NCBI RefSeq assembly: GCF_004365875.1
Contig: NZ_SODF01000002.1
Coordinates: forward strand, 496,001 to 560,000
From: Kribbella kalugense
GTDB taxonomy: Bacteria; Actinomycetota; Actinomycetes; Propionibacteriales; Kribbellaceae
DNA: 64,000 nucleotides
Direction: 5' to 3'
This document shows positions 1-7,403 of this stretch, piece after piece; position 1 is the first letter of the stretch; each line of letters begins with the position of its first letter. The position numbers and the translations under genes were made by a program. Under the pieces are notes generated by a model. The model saw nothing but the letters and a program-made list of their open reading frames with translations. It was not told the origin of the DNA and ran no database searches.

Positions 1-423
1 GCGCGCTCGGCGGTCGACTCCAAGTTGTTCGGCCCGTTGCTGCTCGCCAAACACGGCGCGTCCATGCTCGAACCCGGCGGCTCGATTGTGTTCACCTCGG
101 GCATCGCGGCGTACCGCCCGGGACCGCGCGCGTCGTTGCTCGCGGCACTCAACGGCGCGCTGGCCTCGCTCGCCGCGGCGCTCGCGGTCGAGCTCGCGCC
201 GATCCGGGTCAACGTGGTGTCACCCGGCTGGGTCGACACCACGATCTGGCAGGACGTGGCCGGCGATGCCGCGGCCGCGACCCTGGCCGCGATGGCGGCC
301 CGTCTCCCGGCCGGCCGGATCGGACGGACCCAGGACATCGCCGCCGCGATCATCGCCTTGCTGCGTAATGGTTTCATCACCGGCACCGTTCTACATGCCG
401 ACGGCGGACACCGGCTGGTCTAG
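1..423 (+). CDS. SDR family oxidoreductase, C-terminal part (5' truncated)
   Basis: The reading frame is open from the first base, so the gene starts outside the window; about 140 residues remain. The C-terminal half of the Rossmann fold is recognisable: a TSG serine segment, then RVNVVSPGWVDT and a final GTVLHADGGHRLV typical of classical short-chain dehydrogenases. The helix that normally carries the catalytic YxxxK reads LLAALNGALASL, so both Tyr and Lys are replaced. Such atypical SDRs are common in actinobacteria. Substrate is unknown. It ends 9 bases before the convergent NlpC/P60 gene. Confidence 0.8.
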   Translation, partial: ARSAVDSKLFGPLLLAKHGASMLEPGGSIVFTSGIAAYRPGPRASLLAALNGALASLAAALAVELAPIRVNVVSPGWVDTTIWQDVAGDAAAATLAAMAARLPAGRIGRTQDIAAAIIALLRNGFITGTVLHADGGHRLV

Positions 424-432
424 AAGGGACAG

Positions 433-1845
433 CTACGGACGGCCGAAGAAGTTCGGCGCGATCCAGTAGTAGACGCTGGAGATCTGCACCGGCTTGCCGG
501 TTCGGGGCGCGTGCACCATCTGCCCGTTGCCGATGTACATGGCGACGTGGTGGATGGTGGCCGGGTCGTTCGGGTTGGTGGCCCAGAAGATCAGGTCGCC
601 GGGCCGCAGGTCGTCCTCGTTGATGTGCTGGATCTGCTCGTACTGCGCCGCGCTGTAGTGCGGCAGTTGGACCCCGGCCCGCTCCCAGGCACCCATCACC
701 AGGCCGGAGCAGTCCCACCGCGACGGCCCGGTGGCACCCCACAGGTACATATCGCCGAGCTGCCGCAGCGCGAAGTTGATCGCGTCCCGCGCGTCACCGC
801 CGCCCGAGCTGTGACCGCCACCGTTGTCACCGTTGTCGTCGTTGCGCCCCGGCGAGGAAGGCTTGTGCTTCGCCGGCTTCTTGCCGTGGTTCTTCTTCGC
901 TTCCTCCCGCGCTTCCTTCGCCTCGCGGGCCCGCTCGGCCGCCTCGGCGCGCCGCTCGGCGGCCTCCCGGGCGGCGATCTTGCGCTTCAGCTCGGCGGCT
1001 TTCTTCGCGGCGATCGCGGCGGCTCGTTGTCGCGCAAGCTCCTCGAGCCCTCGCTGCCGCTGGGCGGCGACCTGCACAGACACGCTCTGCAGTACGGCGA
1101 GCTGTGCGATCGACTGCTTCCGCTGGACGCCGATCGCGGTCACGGCTGCCGCCTGCGCGGCCTCCGCATCCTCGGCGGCCTTCTTCGCCGCGGCGGCCTC
1201 ATCGGTCGCCTTCTTCACCTTCACAACCGCCTGGTCAGCCTGCACCTTGAACAGGTTCGTCATCACCTGGGTCGCCGAGAACCGCAGGTACGAACCCTGC
1301 ATCGCGGCCGACACCGAGTGCGCGGCCCCGGCCGAGTCGAGCAGGTCCTGCGGACCGTCAGCGGTGAACAGCGGCGCGATCTTCGCCACGTCGCCACCAC
1401 CCTGGTACGACGCGGCGGCGAAGCGGCCGATCTGCTGCCGCTGCGTGGCCAGCGTCTTCTGCGCCTCAGCTGCCCGGGCGGCAGCTGCGGCCGCCTCGGC
1501 CTTGGCCTGCTGCAGCCGGTAGATGGCGCCGTTGTAGGCCTCGTCGGCAATGCCGGACTGGATGCCGAGCTGCTCGAGCCGCGCGTTCGCCGCGGCCAGC
1601 TGGCGCTCGATCGCGGCGACCTGGCCGGCCTTCGAGGCGGCCGCCTGCTTGGCCCGCTCGACGGCGGCCTTGGACGGAATCACCGGCGGCTTCGGCTTGG
1701 CCGCGTCGGCCGCAAGGGGCTGGATGGCCATCGAGCCGGCCAGACAGATCGCGAGCACCCCGGAGAGCAGTGCTTTGCCTGCCCGACCGGTCTTCCCAGT
1801 GCTCCCGACCCGCCCGCCGGACGTAGCCCTCGAGGGGGTCCGCAT
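433..1845 (-). CDS. secreted NlpC/P60 family peptidoglycan endopeptidase
   Basis: 470 aa. A basic N-region and hydrophobic core ending at about residue 48 (ADA) form a Sec signal peptide. Residues about 60-340 are Ala/Glu/Lys/Arg-rich coiled coil, as in RipA-type cell-wall hydrolases, followed by a Lys-rich then Asn/Gly/Ser-rich linker. The C-terminal NlpC/P60 domain (about 355-470) has Cys379 in RWDCSGLV, His433 in HHVAMYIG and His445 in MVHAP as the expected catalytic triad. It should cleave peptide stems in peptidoglycan (gamma-D-Glu-diamino acid bond by family). GGAAGGA lies 8 nt before the ATG. The leader carries two hairpins (1867-1914). Confidence 0.93.
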   Translation of the reverse strand: MRTPSRATSGGRVGSTGKTGRAGKALLSGVLAICLAGSMAIQPLAADAAKPKPPVIPSKAAVERAKQAAASKAGQVAAIERQLAAANARLEQLGIQSGIADEAYNGAIYRLQQAKAEAAAAAARAAEAQKTLATQRQQIGRFAAASYQGGGDVAKIAPLFTADGPQDLLDSAGAAHSVSAAMQGSYLRFSATQVMTNLFKVQADQAVVKVKKATDEAAAAKKAAEDAEAAQAAAVTAIGVQRKQSIAQLAVLQSVSVQVAAQRQRGLEELARQRAAAIAAKKAAELKRKIAAREAAERRAEAAERAREAKEAREEAKKNHGKKPAKHKPSSPGRNDDNGDNGGGHSSGGGDARDAINFALRQLGDMYLWGATGPSRWDCSGLVMGAWERAGVQLPHYSAAQYEQIQHINEDDLRPGDLIFWATNPNDPATIHHVAMYIGNGQMVHAPRTGKPVQISSVYYWIAPNFFGRP

Positions 1846-1866
1846 CGGGATCGTTCCTTCCGCCGG

Positions 1867-1914
1867 TCACGAACCCCTTCCCCAGGGTTCGTGAGCTTTT
1901 GGTCCTCCTGGACC
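1867..1914 (-). promoter_or_regulatory. structured 5' leader of the NlpC/P60 gene (two hairpins)
   Basis: Two adjacent perfect inverted repeats sit 22-70 nt upstream of the start codon: TCACGAACCC/GGGTTCGTGA (10 bp, 8-nt loop, 1867-1894) and GGTCC/GGACC (tetraloop, 1901-1914). Cell-wall hydrolase genes in actinobacteria often carry c-di-AMP (ydaO) riboswitches, but I do not see the hallmark sequences of that class here, so the leader stays unassigned. Confidence 0.45.
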
Positions 1915-2002
1915 ACATACGTGACACTAGTTGCCTACAGCCCCATTGGGAACACTCTTCACACAAGTAACTTTGTTTCACCCGTGTGTCGACTTGACAA
2001 AC

Positions 2003-2014
2003 TACAAGCTTGTA
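2003..2014. promoter_or_regulatory. 12-bp palindrome TACAAGCTTGTA upstream of the NlpC/P60 gene
   Basis: A perfect palindrome in a locally AT-rich stretch about 160 bp upstream of the NlpC/P60 start. It could be an operator of a dimeric regulator. No cognate regulator gene is next to it. Confidence 0.3.
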
Positions 2015-2046
2015 ATTCCGCGAAGCCGCAGGTCGGCGCACAAAAA

Positions 2047-2074
2047 CACCCCTCCGACCGAAGCCGGAGGGGTG
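2047..2074 (-). terminator. intrinsic terminator of the exo/endonuclease/phosphatase gene
   Basis: A perfect 10-bp stem CACCCCTCCG/CGGAGGGGTG with an 8-nt loop lies 16 nt past the stop codon on the minus strand and is followed by TTTTTG, a textbook rho-independent terminator. Confidence 0.85.
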
Positions 2075-2090
2075 CTGTGGACGAACTAGG

Positions 2091-2903
2091 TCAGCGCAGC
2101 AAGAACGACGCAACCACCGGAAGATGGTCAGACGCCGGTGTCACAGGTACGGCGGCCTTGGTCGGCTGAAGCCCGTCGCTGTGCAGCTGGAAGTCGATCC
2201 GCTTGGTCGGGTTGCCCGCCTCGATCGTGTAGCCGGGACCAACCCCGACCTCGGTCCAGGTGTCGTCGTACACCGCGGTCAGCGTCTTGATCTCCGGCGC
2301 TTCCGGCGTCGCGTTCAGGTCGCCGACGAGCAGAGTGGGCGTCTTCGACTTGCCGAGCAGCTCGACCACCTTCTGCGCCTGCTCAAGCCGCTCGGCGTTG
2401 TTGTTGCTGGTCAGGTGCGTGTTCGCGAACCGTAGGTCGGCCCCACGGACCTTGATCTTCGCGACCGCCAGACCCCGCTGCTCACCGGTCGGGTAGAGCG
2501 GCAGGAGGGTGTTCTTGAAGTCCTTGATCGGGTACTTCGACAGGATCGCGGTCCCGTACTGGCGCCGCGGCTCCCCCGGGTTGACGGGCGGGAGGTCGAG
2601 GTTGGCGGCGTACGCGTAGTGCATCTTGAGCCGCTGCGCGAACCAGGCCGGCTGGTCGACCCAGTTGCTCCGCACGTCCCAGTGCCGATCGACTTCCTGC
2701 AGCCCGATCACGTCGGCCTTGGACTGCTCGATCAGTACGGCGATTCGCTCGAGATCGAGGACTCCGTCGATCCCCGCGCCGTGGTGGATGTTGTACGTCA
2801 TCACGGTCAGCGGTCGCGCCGGCCGGCCGCCATCGGGCTGGGCCGCAGCAACGGTCGGCACCACCATCAGGACTCCGACCAGGGCGGTTAGCAATTTACG
2901 CAT
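2091..2903 (-). CDS. secreted endonuclease/exonuclease/phosphatase family protein
   Basis: 270 aa from the ATG at 2903, chosen because GGAAAG stands 8 nt upstream and MRKLLTALVGVLMVVPTVAAAQ is then a proper signal peptide. A longer form starting 12 codons upstream is possible. The EEP fold is clear: MTYNIHHG, LQEVDRHW (metal-binding Glu), FANTHLTS, VGDLNATP, and SDHLPVVA (catalytic Asp-His). By family it is a Mg-dependent phosphodiesterase/phosphomonoesterase acting outside the cell on nucleic acid, phospholipid or inositol phosphate; the substrate cannot be told from sequence. Confidence 0.9.
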   Translation of the reverse strand: MRKLLTALVGVLMVVPTVAAAQPDGGRPARPLTVMTYNIHHGAGIDGVLDLERIAVLIEQSKADVIGLQEVDRHWDVRSNWVDQPAWFAQRLKMHYAYAANLDLPPVNPGEPRRQYGTAILSKYPIKDFKNTLLPLYPTGEQRGLAVAKIKVRGADLRFANTHLTSNNNAERLEQAQKVVELLGKSKTPTLLVGDLNATPEAPEIKTLTAVYDDTWTEVGVGPGYTIEAGNPTKRIDFQLHSDGLQPTKAAVPVTPASDHLPVVASFLLR

Positions 2904-2966
2904 GCACCCATCTTTCCGGGAAACCGGCGACACGCGCACAACGAGCGAGTGTCGCCGGTCTGAACG

Positions 2967-4037
2967 TCAGTGCATCAAGCGCCCGACTGCACCATTCGCG
3001 CCGGAGGCCCAGCAGCCCGCCTGGAAGCCGTGCCCGGCGCACTCGACGCTGTCGAAGCTGCCGTCGTAGAACTGCTTCCAGCTGCGACCACCGTCGACGC
3101 TCACGTCACTCCCGGACGGACCGACCGCGAGAACGGTCGACGGTGACCACGGCACGAAGTGCGACCCACTCCGATAGCCCTTCGGCGCCTTATCGGCCGG
3201 GACCAGCTTCCAGGTGCGACCACCGTCGTACGTGATCGAAGCTGCCTGCACCGCCTCGGTCGGCTTCTCGAAGTCGCCACCGACCGCCACGCCGAACAGC
3301 GGGTTCCGGAAGGCGAGGCTGAAGATTCCGGCGGCCTCACCACTGGCCATCGGCGAGTCGCTGACCTTCCAGTGCCGGCCACCGTCGATCGTCCGGAACA
3401 CCCGCGGCCGATCGCCACCGCCGGTCGCGAACCACGCCGTACGCCCTGGTCCGGCGACCAGGCAGGTCCCGCTCGCCGCGAACCCGAACTCACCGGTCAG
3501 CGCGGCCGGCATCCCGTCGGTCGGCTGCACCTTCCACGACTTGCCGCCGTCCGACGTCGCCGCGATCCGGAACTTCCCGTCGACAGGGTCGCTCATCGCC
3601 AGCCCATGCTTGTCGTCGTTGAACGCAAAGCAGTCGTAGAACGCGTTCGCGTCGGTGTTCCGGAACGTCTCGGTCCAGCTTTTGCCGCCGTCGGCGGTGC
3701 GGTAGACCCGGGAGTCCTCGCCGTTCCCGATCGACAGCGCGACCGCCCGCTTCGCGTCGAACGCCTCGACGTCTCGGAACTGCAGCGCCTCCGCACCGGC
3801 CGGGCTCACGTTCTGCCAGTGCTTCCCACCGTCGACCGTCCTCAGTACAGTCCCGGCGGTCCCACCAACCCAGGCCACGTCCTTGCTGACCGCCGCAAGT
3901 CCGCGGAACTGCGCCGTACTCCCGGTCGGCGTCAGCTCCCAGCGGTACGACGACCCGCCGTGAGCCTGGGCTGGAATGACCTGAGACATCAACAGCAGAC
4001 CTCCTGCCGCACAAGCGGCCACACGCAGGATTCTCAT
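2967..4037 (-). CDS. secreted BNR/Asp-box beta-propeller protein (YCF48-like)
   Basis: About 356 aa from the ATG at 4037 (a TTG three codons upstream is the alternative). The N-terminal signal peptide ends near IPAQA. At least six Asp-box repeats follow: RTVDGGKHW, RTADGGKSW, ATSDGGKSW, RTIDGGRHW, ITYDGGRTW and VSVDGGRSW. These mark a beta-propeller of the sialidase/YCF48 type. No sialidase catalytic Arg/Tyr set is evident, so a binding or scaffold role is as likely as an enzyme. It begins 21 nt after the stop of the ThuA-ricin gene and is probably co-transcribed with it. Confidence 0.82.
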   Translation of the reverse strand: MRILRVAACAAGGLLLMSQVIPAQAHGGSSYRWELTPTGSTAQFRGLAAVSKDVAWVGGTAGTVLRTVDGGKHWQNVSPAGAEALQFRDVEAFDAKRAVALSIGNGEDSRVYRTADGGKSWTETFRNTDANAFYDCFAFNDDKHGLAMSDPVDGKFRIAATSDGGKSWKVQPTDGMPAALTGEFGFAASGTCLVAGPGRTAWFATGGGDRPRVFRTIDGGRHWKVSDSPMASGEAAGIFSLAFRNPLFGVAVGGDFEKPTEAVQAASITYDGGRTWKLVPADKAPKGYRSGSHFVPWSPSTVLAVGPSGSDVSVDGGRSWKQFYDGSFDSVECAGHGFQAGCWASGANGAVGRLMH

Positions 4038-4058
4038 GCGCGGCAACCTAGCCCAAGT

Positions 4059-5330
4059 TCACACCGCCGTCAGCCGGAACGACTGGGAGCCGCTGCCGTC
4101 GCAGGTGAGTTGGACGAGTTGCGTGCTGTCGGCGGTCGAGCCTCCGGGGACTGCCAGGCACTTGTTGCTGAAGCGGCTGACGAGGTGGAAGTAGCCGCTG
4201 CCTTCGGAGACCGCCTGCCATTGCTGGTTGTTGCCGTTGCTGTACGTCCACAGCTGCAGGCCGGCGTTGTCGGCCGCGGACACCCCGGTCACGTCGATCA
4301 CCTTGGTGGCGTCGTTGTGGTTGTTGACCCGGGTGAATCCGCCGGACGTCGGCTGGAACTGGAACTGCTGCGCCTGTGTGGCGTTGCAGCTGTACTGCTG
4401 GATCACGGTCCCGTTGGCGACCCCGGCCGCGCGCGCGTCGACGCATTTTCCGTTGGCCTTGTTCGCGACCGTGTACCACGAAGTCGGCGACGGCTGGTCG
4501 ACCGGCGGCGTCGTACCGGCGCCTCCCAGCCATTTCAACGCGTCCATCATGAACTGGTTCTGCGCCGGGCTGTCGAACGTGGACGAGAGCCGGGTGTTGG
4601 TCTCGTAGTTCATCGCGTTGTGGCCGAAGTTGGCGTAGATCACCTTGTAGTTCTTGTTGGTCCAGATGATCGGGTAGTAGCCGGAGGTCCAGATGTTGCC
4701 CTGCTGATTGCCGACCGGGAAGCTCGACGGGTCGATCGAGGCCAGCACCTGGATGTTCGGGTTCTGCCGCAGGTCGTTCTGCCAGCTGTACCACTCACTC
4801 ACCGACGACTGGAACGTCGCGGCGGTGTTGACCAGTGCCGGATGCGAACGGTTCTCGGTCTTCAACGTGACCGCGCTCGGTCCCCAGGTGTTCGAGACGA
4901 ACCGGCCGGTGCCGAGCAGCGTGTTGTTGAACCACGGCCAGCCGCCGCTCTCGTCGTTGTACGCCGAGACATGGAAGCCGAAGAAGGCTCCGCCGTTGTT
5001 CATGTAGTTCTGGAACCCGTTGCGCTGGGCATCGCTGTGCGGCGAGTCGTCGAGGAACATCACGACCTGGTACTGCGAGGCCGTCAGGTTGTTCAACTGA
5101 TCCCAGTTGTTGGTCGCGGTGTAGGAGAACCCGTTCTGCGCACCGAACTGCGGGAAGCGCTGGTTCGCTTCCTTCTCGAAGTCGATGTGCGCGGCGTCGT
5201 AGGTGCCGCTGTAGAACGCAAGCACGTTGAAGGTCGCTTGAACCTTCGCGACCGCGGTGGAGGTGAGCCCGCTGATCAGCAGGACGATGGCGAGCAGAAG
5301 TGCGGGCAGGCGAAATCGATCGGAAAGCAT
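4059..5330 (-). CDS. secreted ThuA-domain protein with C-terminal ricin-type lectin domain
   Basis: 423 aa. A signal peptide (MLSDRFRLP, hydrophobic core, ending near AVAKV) precedes a ThuA-like domain at about 35-275 (VLAFYSG, FLDDSP, GGAFFGFHVSAY, ENRSHPALV, YKVIYANFGHNAMNYE). ThuA domains are class I glutamine-amidotransferase-like folds linked to sugar metabolism. A short Pro linker leads to a ricin B-type lectin domain at about 290-423 with CVDARAAG, QQFQFQPT, QQWQAVSE and SQSFRLTAV repeats. It likely binds and acts on extracellular polysaccharide; the reaction is not established. Confidence 0.87.
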   Translation of the reverse strand: MLSDRFRLPALLLAIVLLISGLTSTAVAKVQATFNVLAFYSGTYDAAHIDFEKEANQRFPQFGAQNGFSYTATNNWDQLNNLTASQYQVVMFLDDSPHSDAQRNGFQNYMNNGGAFFGFHVSAYNDESGGWPWFNNTLLGTGRFVSNTWGPSAVTLKTENRSHPALVNTAATFQSSVSEWYSWQNDLRQNPNIQVLASIDPSSFPVGNQQGNIWTSGYYPIIWTNKNYKVIYANFGHNAMNYETNTRLSSTFDSPAQNQFMMDALKWLGGAGTTPPVDQPSPTSWYTVANKANGKCVDARAAGVANGTVIQQYSCNATQAQQFQFQPTSGGFTRVNNHNDATKVIDVTGVSAADNAGLQLWTYSNGNNQQWQAVSEGSGYFHLVSRFSNKCLAVPGGSTADSTQLVQLTCDGSGSQSFRLTAV

Positions 5331-5372
5331 GGGGGCGGACCTTTCCGTCAGGACCTTCTGAAATTTCAGGAC

Positions 5373-6239
5373 TTAAATTAACTCCCGATCAAAGCCCTGT
5401 CCAGAGTTCATCGCCTGACTGCCCAGAACGCTGAGCAACCGCAACTTCTCCGCGCTCTCGCTGCCCGGTTCGGCGGTGAACACGATCAGCGTCTGCTGCC
5501 CGTCCCGGTTGTCGATCAGTTCGCAGTACAGCTCGAGGTCGCCGACCACCGGATGCCGGAACCGCTTGGTCCGGCTGTGCGCCGGCACGACCTCGTGCGC
5601 GTCCCAGATCGCGCTGAACTCCGGGCTCAGCTTCTGCAACGCCCGCACGATCGAGGCGGCGTACGACTTGCGCCCGTCGATGGTGGCGACCGTGCGCAGG
5701 ATCGAGACCTGCAGCCGGCTGTGCCTGCTGAGCTCGGGCTCCGCGTAGAGCGCGCGGGACTCCGGGTGCGCGAACCAGCGGTAGATCTCGCTGCGCTCCA
5801 TACCTTCGAAATTGGTCAGCTCACCGGCGAACGCGACGTGCGCCGGCGTCTGCGCGAGCACCTCACCGAACCGGTTGAGCAGCATCGCCGGGGTGTCGTG
5901 CAACCGGTCCAGGATCCGCAGCATGCCCGGGTCGACGTGGCACGCCCGCGTGGTGCGCGGCGGCGTACCGTGACCGGCCAGCAGGAACAGGTGGTCGCGC
6001 TCCTCCAGCGTCATCCGGAGCGCGCGGGCGATCGCGCCGAGCATCTCGACCGACGGTTGCGGACCCCGGCCGCCTTCGAGCCGGCTGTAGTAGTCGGCCG
6101 ACATCGACGCCAGCGCGGCGACCTCCTCGCGGCGGAGTCCCGGCGTACGGCGTCGTCGGCCGCGCGGCATCCCGACGTCCTCGGGCTGCAGGGCCTCCCG
6201 GCGTTTGCGCAGGAAGTCGGACAGGTCGGCGTACTCCAT
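5373..6239 (-). CDS. XRE-family transcriptional regulator with MmyB-like ligand domain
   Basis: About 288 aa from the ATG at 6239; a GTG at 6254 is an alternative. The N-terminal HTH (DFLRKRREALQPEDV, RTPGLRREEVAALASMSADYYSRLE) and the C-terminal MmyB/PAS-like domain (NRFGEVLA, RWFAHPESR, LRTVATIDGRKS, HPVVGDLELYCELI) match the large actinobacterial family that represses a divergent oxidoreductase gene. The SDR at 6339 is divergent and is the likely target. A 16-bp palindrome lies between them. Confidence 0.92.
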   Translation of the reverse strand: MEYADLSDFLRKRREALQPEDVGMPRGRRRRTPGLRREEVAALASMSADYYSRLEGGRGPQPSVEMLGAIARALRMTLEERDHLFLLAGHGTPPRTTRACHVDPGMLRILDRLHDTPAMLLNRFGEVLAQTPAHVAFAGELTNFEGMERSEIYRWFAHPESRALYAEPELSRHSRLQVSILRTVATIDGRKSYAASIVRALQKLSPEFSAIWDAHEVVPAHSRTKRFRHPVVGDLELYCELIDNRDGQQTLIVFTAEPGSESAEKLRLLSVLGSQAMNSGQGFDRELI

Positions 6240-6260
6240 GACTCCAGTGTCCACGCACTT

Positions 6261-6276
6261 CAGCGGTTAACCACTG
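6261..6276. promoter_or_regulatory. candidate operator between XRE regulator and SDR
   Basis: CAGCGGTTAACCACTG is a 16-bp palindrome with one mismatched pair and a perfect GGTTAACC core. It lies in the 99-bp divergent region and could control both genes. Confidence 0.5.
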
Positions 6277-6338
6277 CTTGCCGGGCACAGGCTGAACGCG
6301 GCCTGGTTGCCAACGACATCCGACCGCAGGCTGGAGCC

Positions 6339-7079
6339 ATGAGAACAACAGGCAACACGATCTTCATGACCGGCGGTACGTCGGGAATCGGCCTCGAGCT
6401 CGCCCGCCGGTTCCGCGACCTCGGCAACACCGTGATCATCAGCGGCCGGCGCCAGGACCTGCTCGACAAGATCGCCGCCGAGGACGGTATCGAGGGCATC
6501 GCGCTCGACGTCGCCGACCCGGATTCGATCGCGGCCGCTTTCGCCCAGGTGACCAGCAAGCACGACGTCAATGTGCTGGTCACGATGGCCGGCATCATGC
6601 AGCCCGAGGACCTCCGCGACCCCGGTCATCTCCCGACCGCCGAGCAGACGATCGAGATCAACCTGCTCGGGACGATCCGGGCCGTCGCGACGTTCACGCC
6701 GTACCTGCTGAAGCAGAGCGATCCGGTCATCCTGACCGTCTCGTCCGGTCTCGCCTCGGTGCCGCTGTCGATCACACCGACGTACAGCGCCACGAAGGCC
6801 GCGATCCACAGCTACACGCAGAGCCTGCGGATCCAGCTCGCGGACACCGGGATCCAGGTCATCGAAGTGGTCCCGCCCGCGGTCCGGACCACGCTGATGA
6901 ACCAGGAGAACGACGAGCGCTCGATGCCGCTGGACGAGTACCTCGACGAGACGATGACCCTGCTCCAGCAGCAGCCCGACGCCGACGAGATCCTGGTCGA
7001 CCGCGTCCGCATCCTCCGCGACGCCGAACGCGAGAACCGCTACGACCAGGTGATCGGCCTGCTCAACTCAGTCGGCTAG
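6339..7079 (+). CDS. SDR family oxidoreductase (DltE-like)
   Basis: 246 aa. Complete classical SDR: TGGTSGIG cofactor loop, LDVAD, NxAG replaced by MAGI, catalytic Ser in VSSGL and YSATK. It lacks a membrane or signal segment, so it is a cytoplasmic NAD(P)-dependent oxidoreductase of unknown substrate. The ATG at 6339 has GGAG a few bases upstream. It is divergent from the MmyB-type regulator, the usual arrangement for that pair. Its last 12 bases overlap the convergent thiamine-binding protein gene. Confidence 0.9.
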   Translation: MRTTGNTIFMTGGTSGIGLELARRFRDLGNTVIISGRRQDLLDKIAAEDGIEGIALDVADPDSIAAAFAQVTSKHDVNVLVTMAGIMQPEDLRDPGHLPTAEQTIEINLLGTIRAVATFTPYLLKQSDPVILTVSSGLASVPLSITPTYSATKAAIHSYTQSLRIQLADTGIQVIEVVPPAVRTTLMNQENDERSMPLDEYLDETMTLLQQQPDADEILVDRVRILRDAERENRYDQVIGLLNSVG

Positions 7080-7367
7080 CGCCTGCTCGATGCGTTCGAC
7101 CTTGGCGGTGAGCTGGCCGGTGTAGCCGGGGCGGATGTCGGCCTTGAGGACGAGGCTGACCCGGGGCGAGACGGCGGCGACCACGTCGACGGCCTGCTTG
7201 ACCACGGCCATCACCTCGTCCCACTCGCCCTCGATGTTGGTGAACATCGCGTTGGTCTCGTTGGGAAGACCGGAGGCGCGAATGACGCGGACGGCCTCGG
7301 CCACCGCCTCACTCACCCCTCCGGTCTCGTCACTGCCGGCCGGGCTGATGCTGATTGCAACGATCAT
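7068..7367 (-). CDS. MTH1187/YkoF-like thiamine-binding family protein
   Basis: 99 aa, single small domain: MIVAISISPAG, VRVIRASGLPNETNAMFTNIEGEWDEVMAVVKQA and SLVLKADIRPG match the MTH1187 (DUF77) family. Members form ferredoxin-like tetramers that bind thiamine-type ligands. No thiamine genes are nearby, so its role here is unassigned. Confidence 0.85.
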   Translation of the reverse strand: MIVAISISPAGSDETGGVSEAVAEAVRVIRASGLPNETNAMFTNIEGEWDEVMAVVKQAVDVVAAVSPRVSLVLKADIRPGYTGQLTAKVERIEQALAD

Positions 7368-7403
7368 GCGGCCAGCTTGCCAGCACTCTTGTCAGGACTA
7401 CTG

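Noticed and set aside
1846..2040. c-di-AMP (ydaO) riboswitch upstream of the NlpC/P60 gene
   Set aside because: Expected conserved sequence blocks are not visible, although two hairpins are present; kept only as an unassigned structured leader.
511..2169. Long plus-strand open frame opposite the NlpC/P60 gene
   Set aside because: Shadow of the minus-strand gene: composition is Arg/Leu/Val/Gly-rich with no domain, and the opposite strand encodes a clear catalytic domain.
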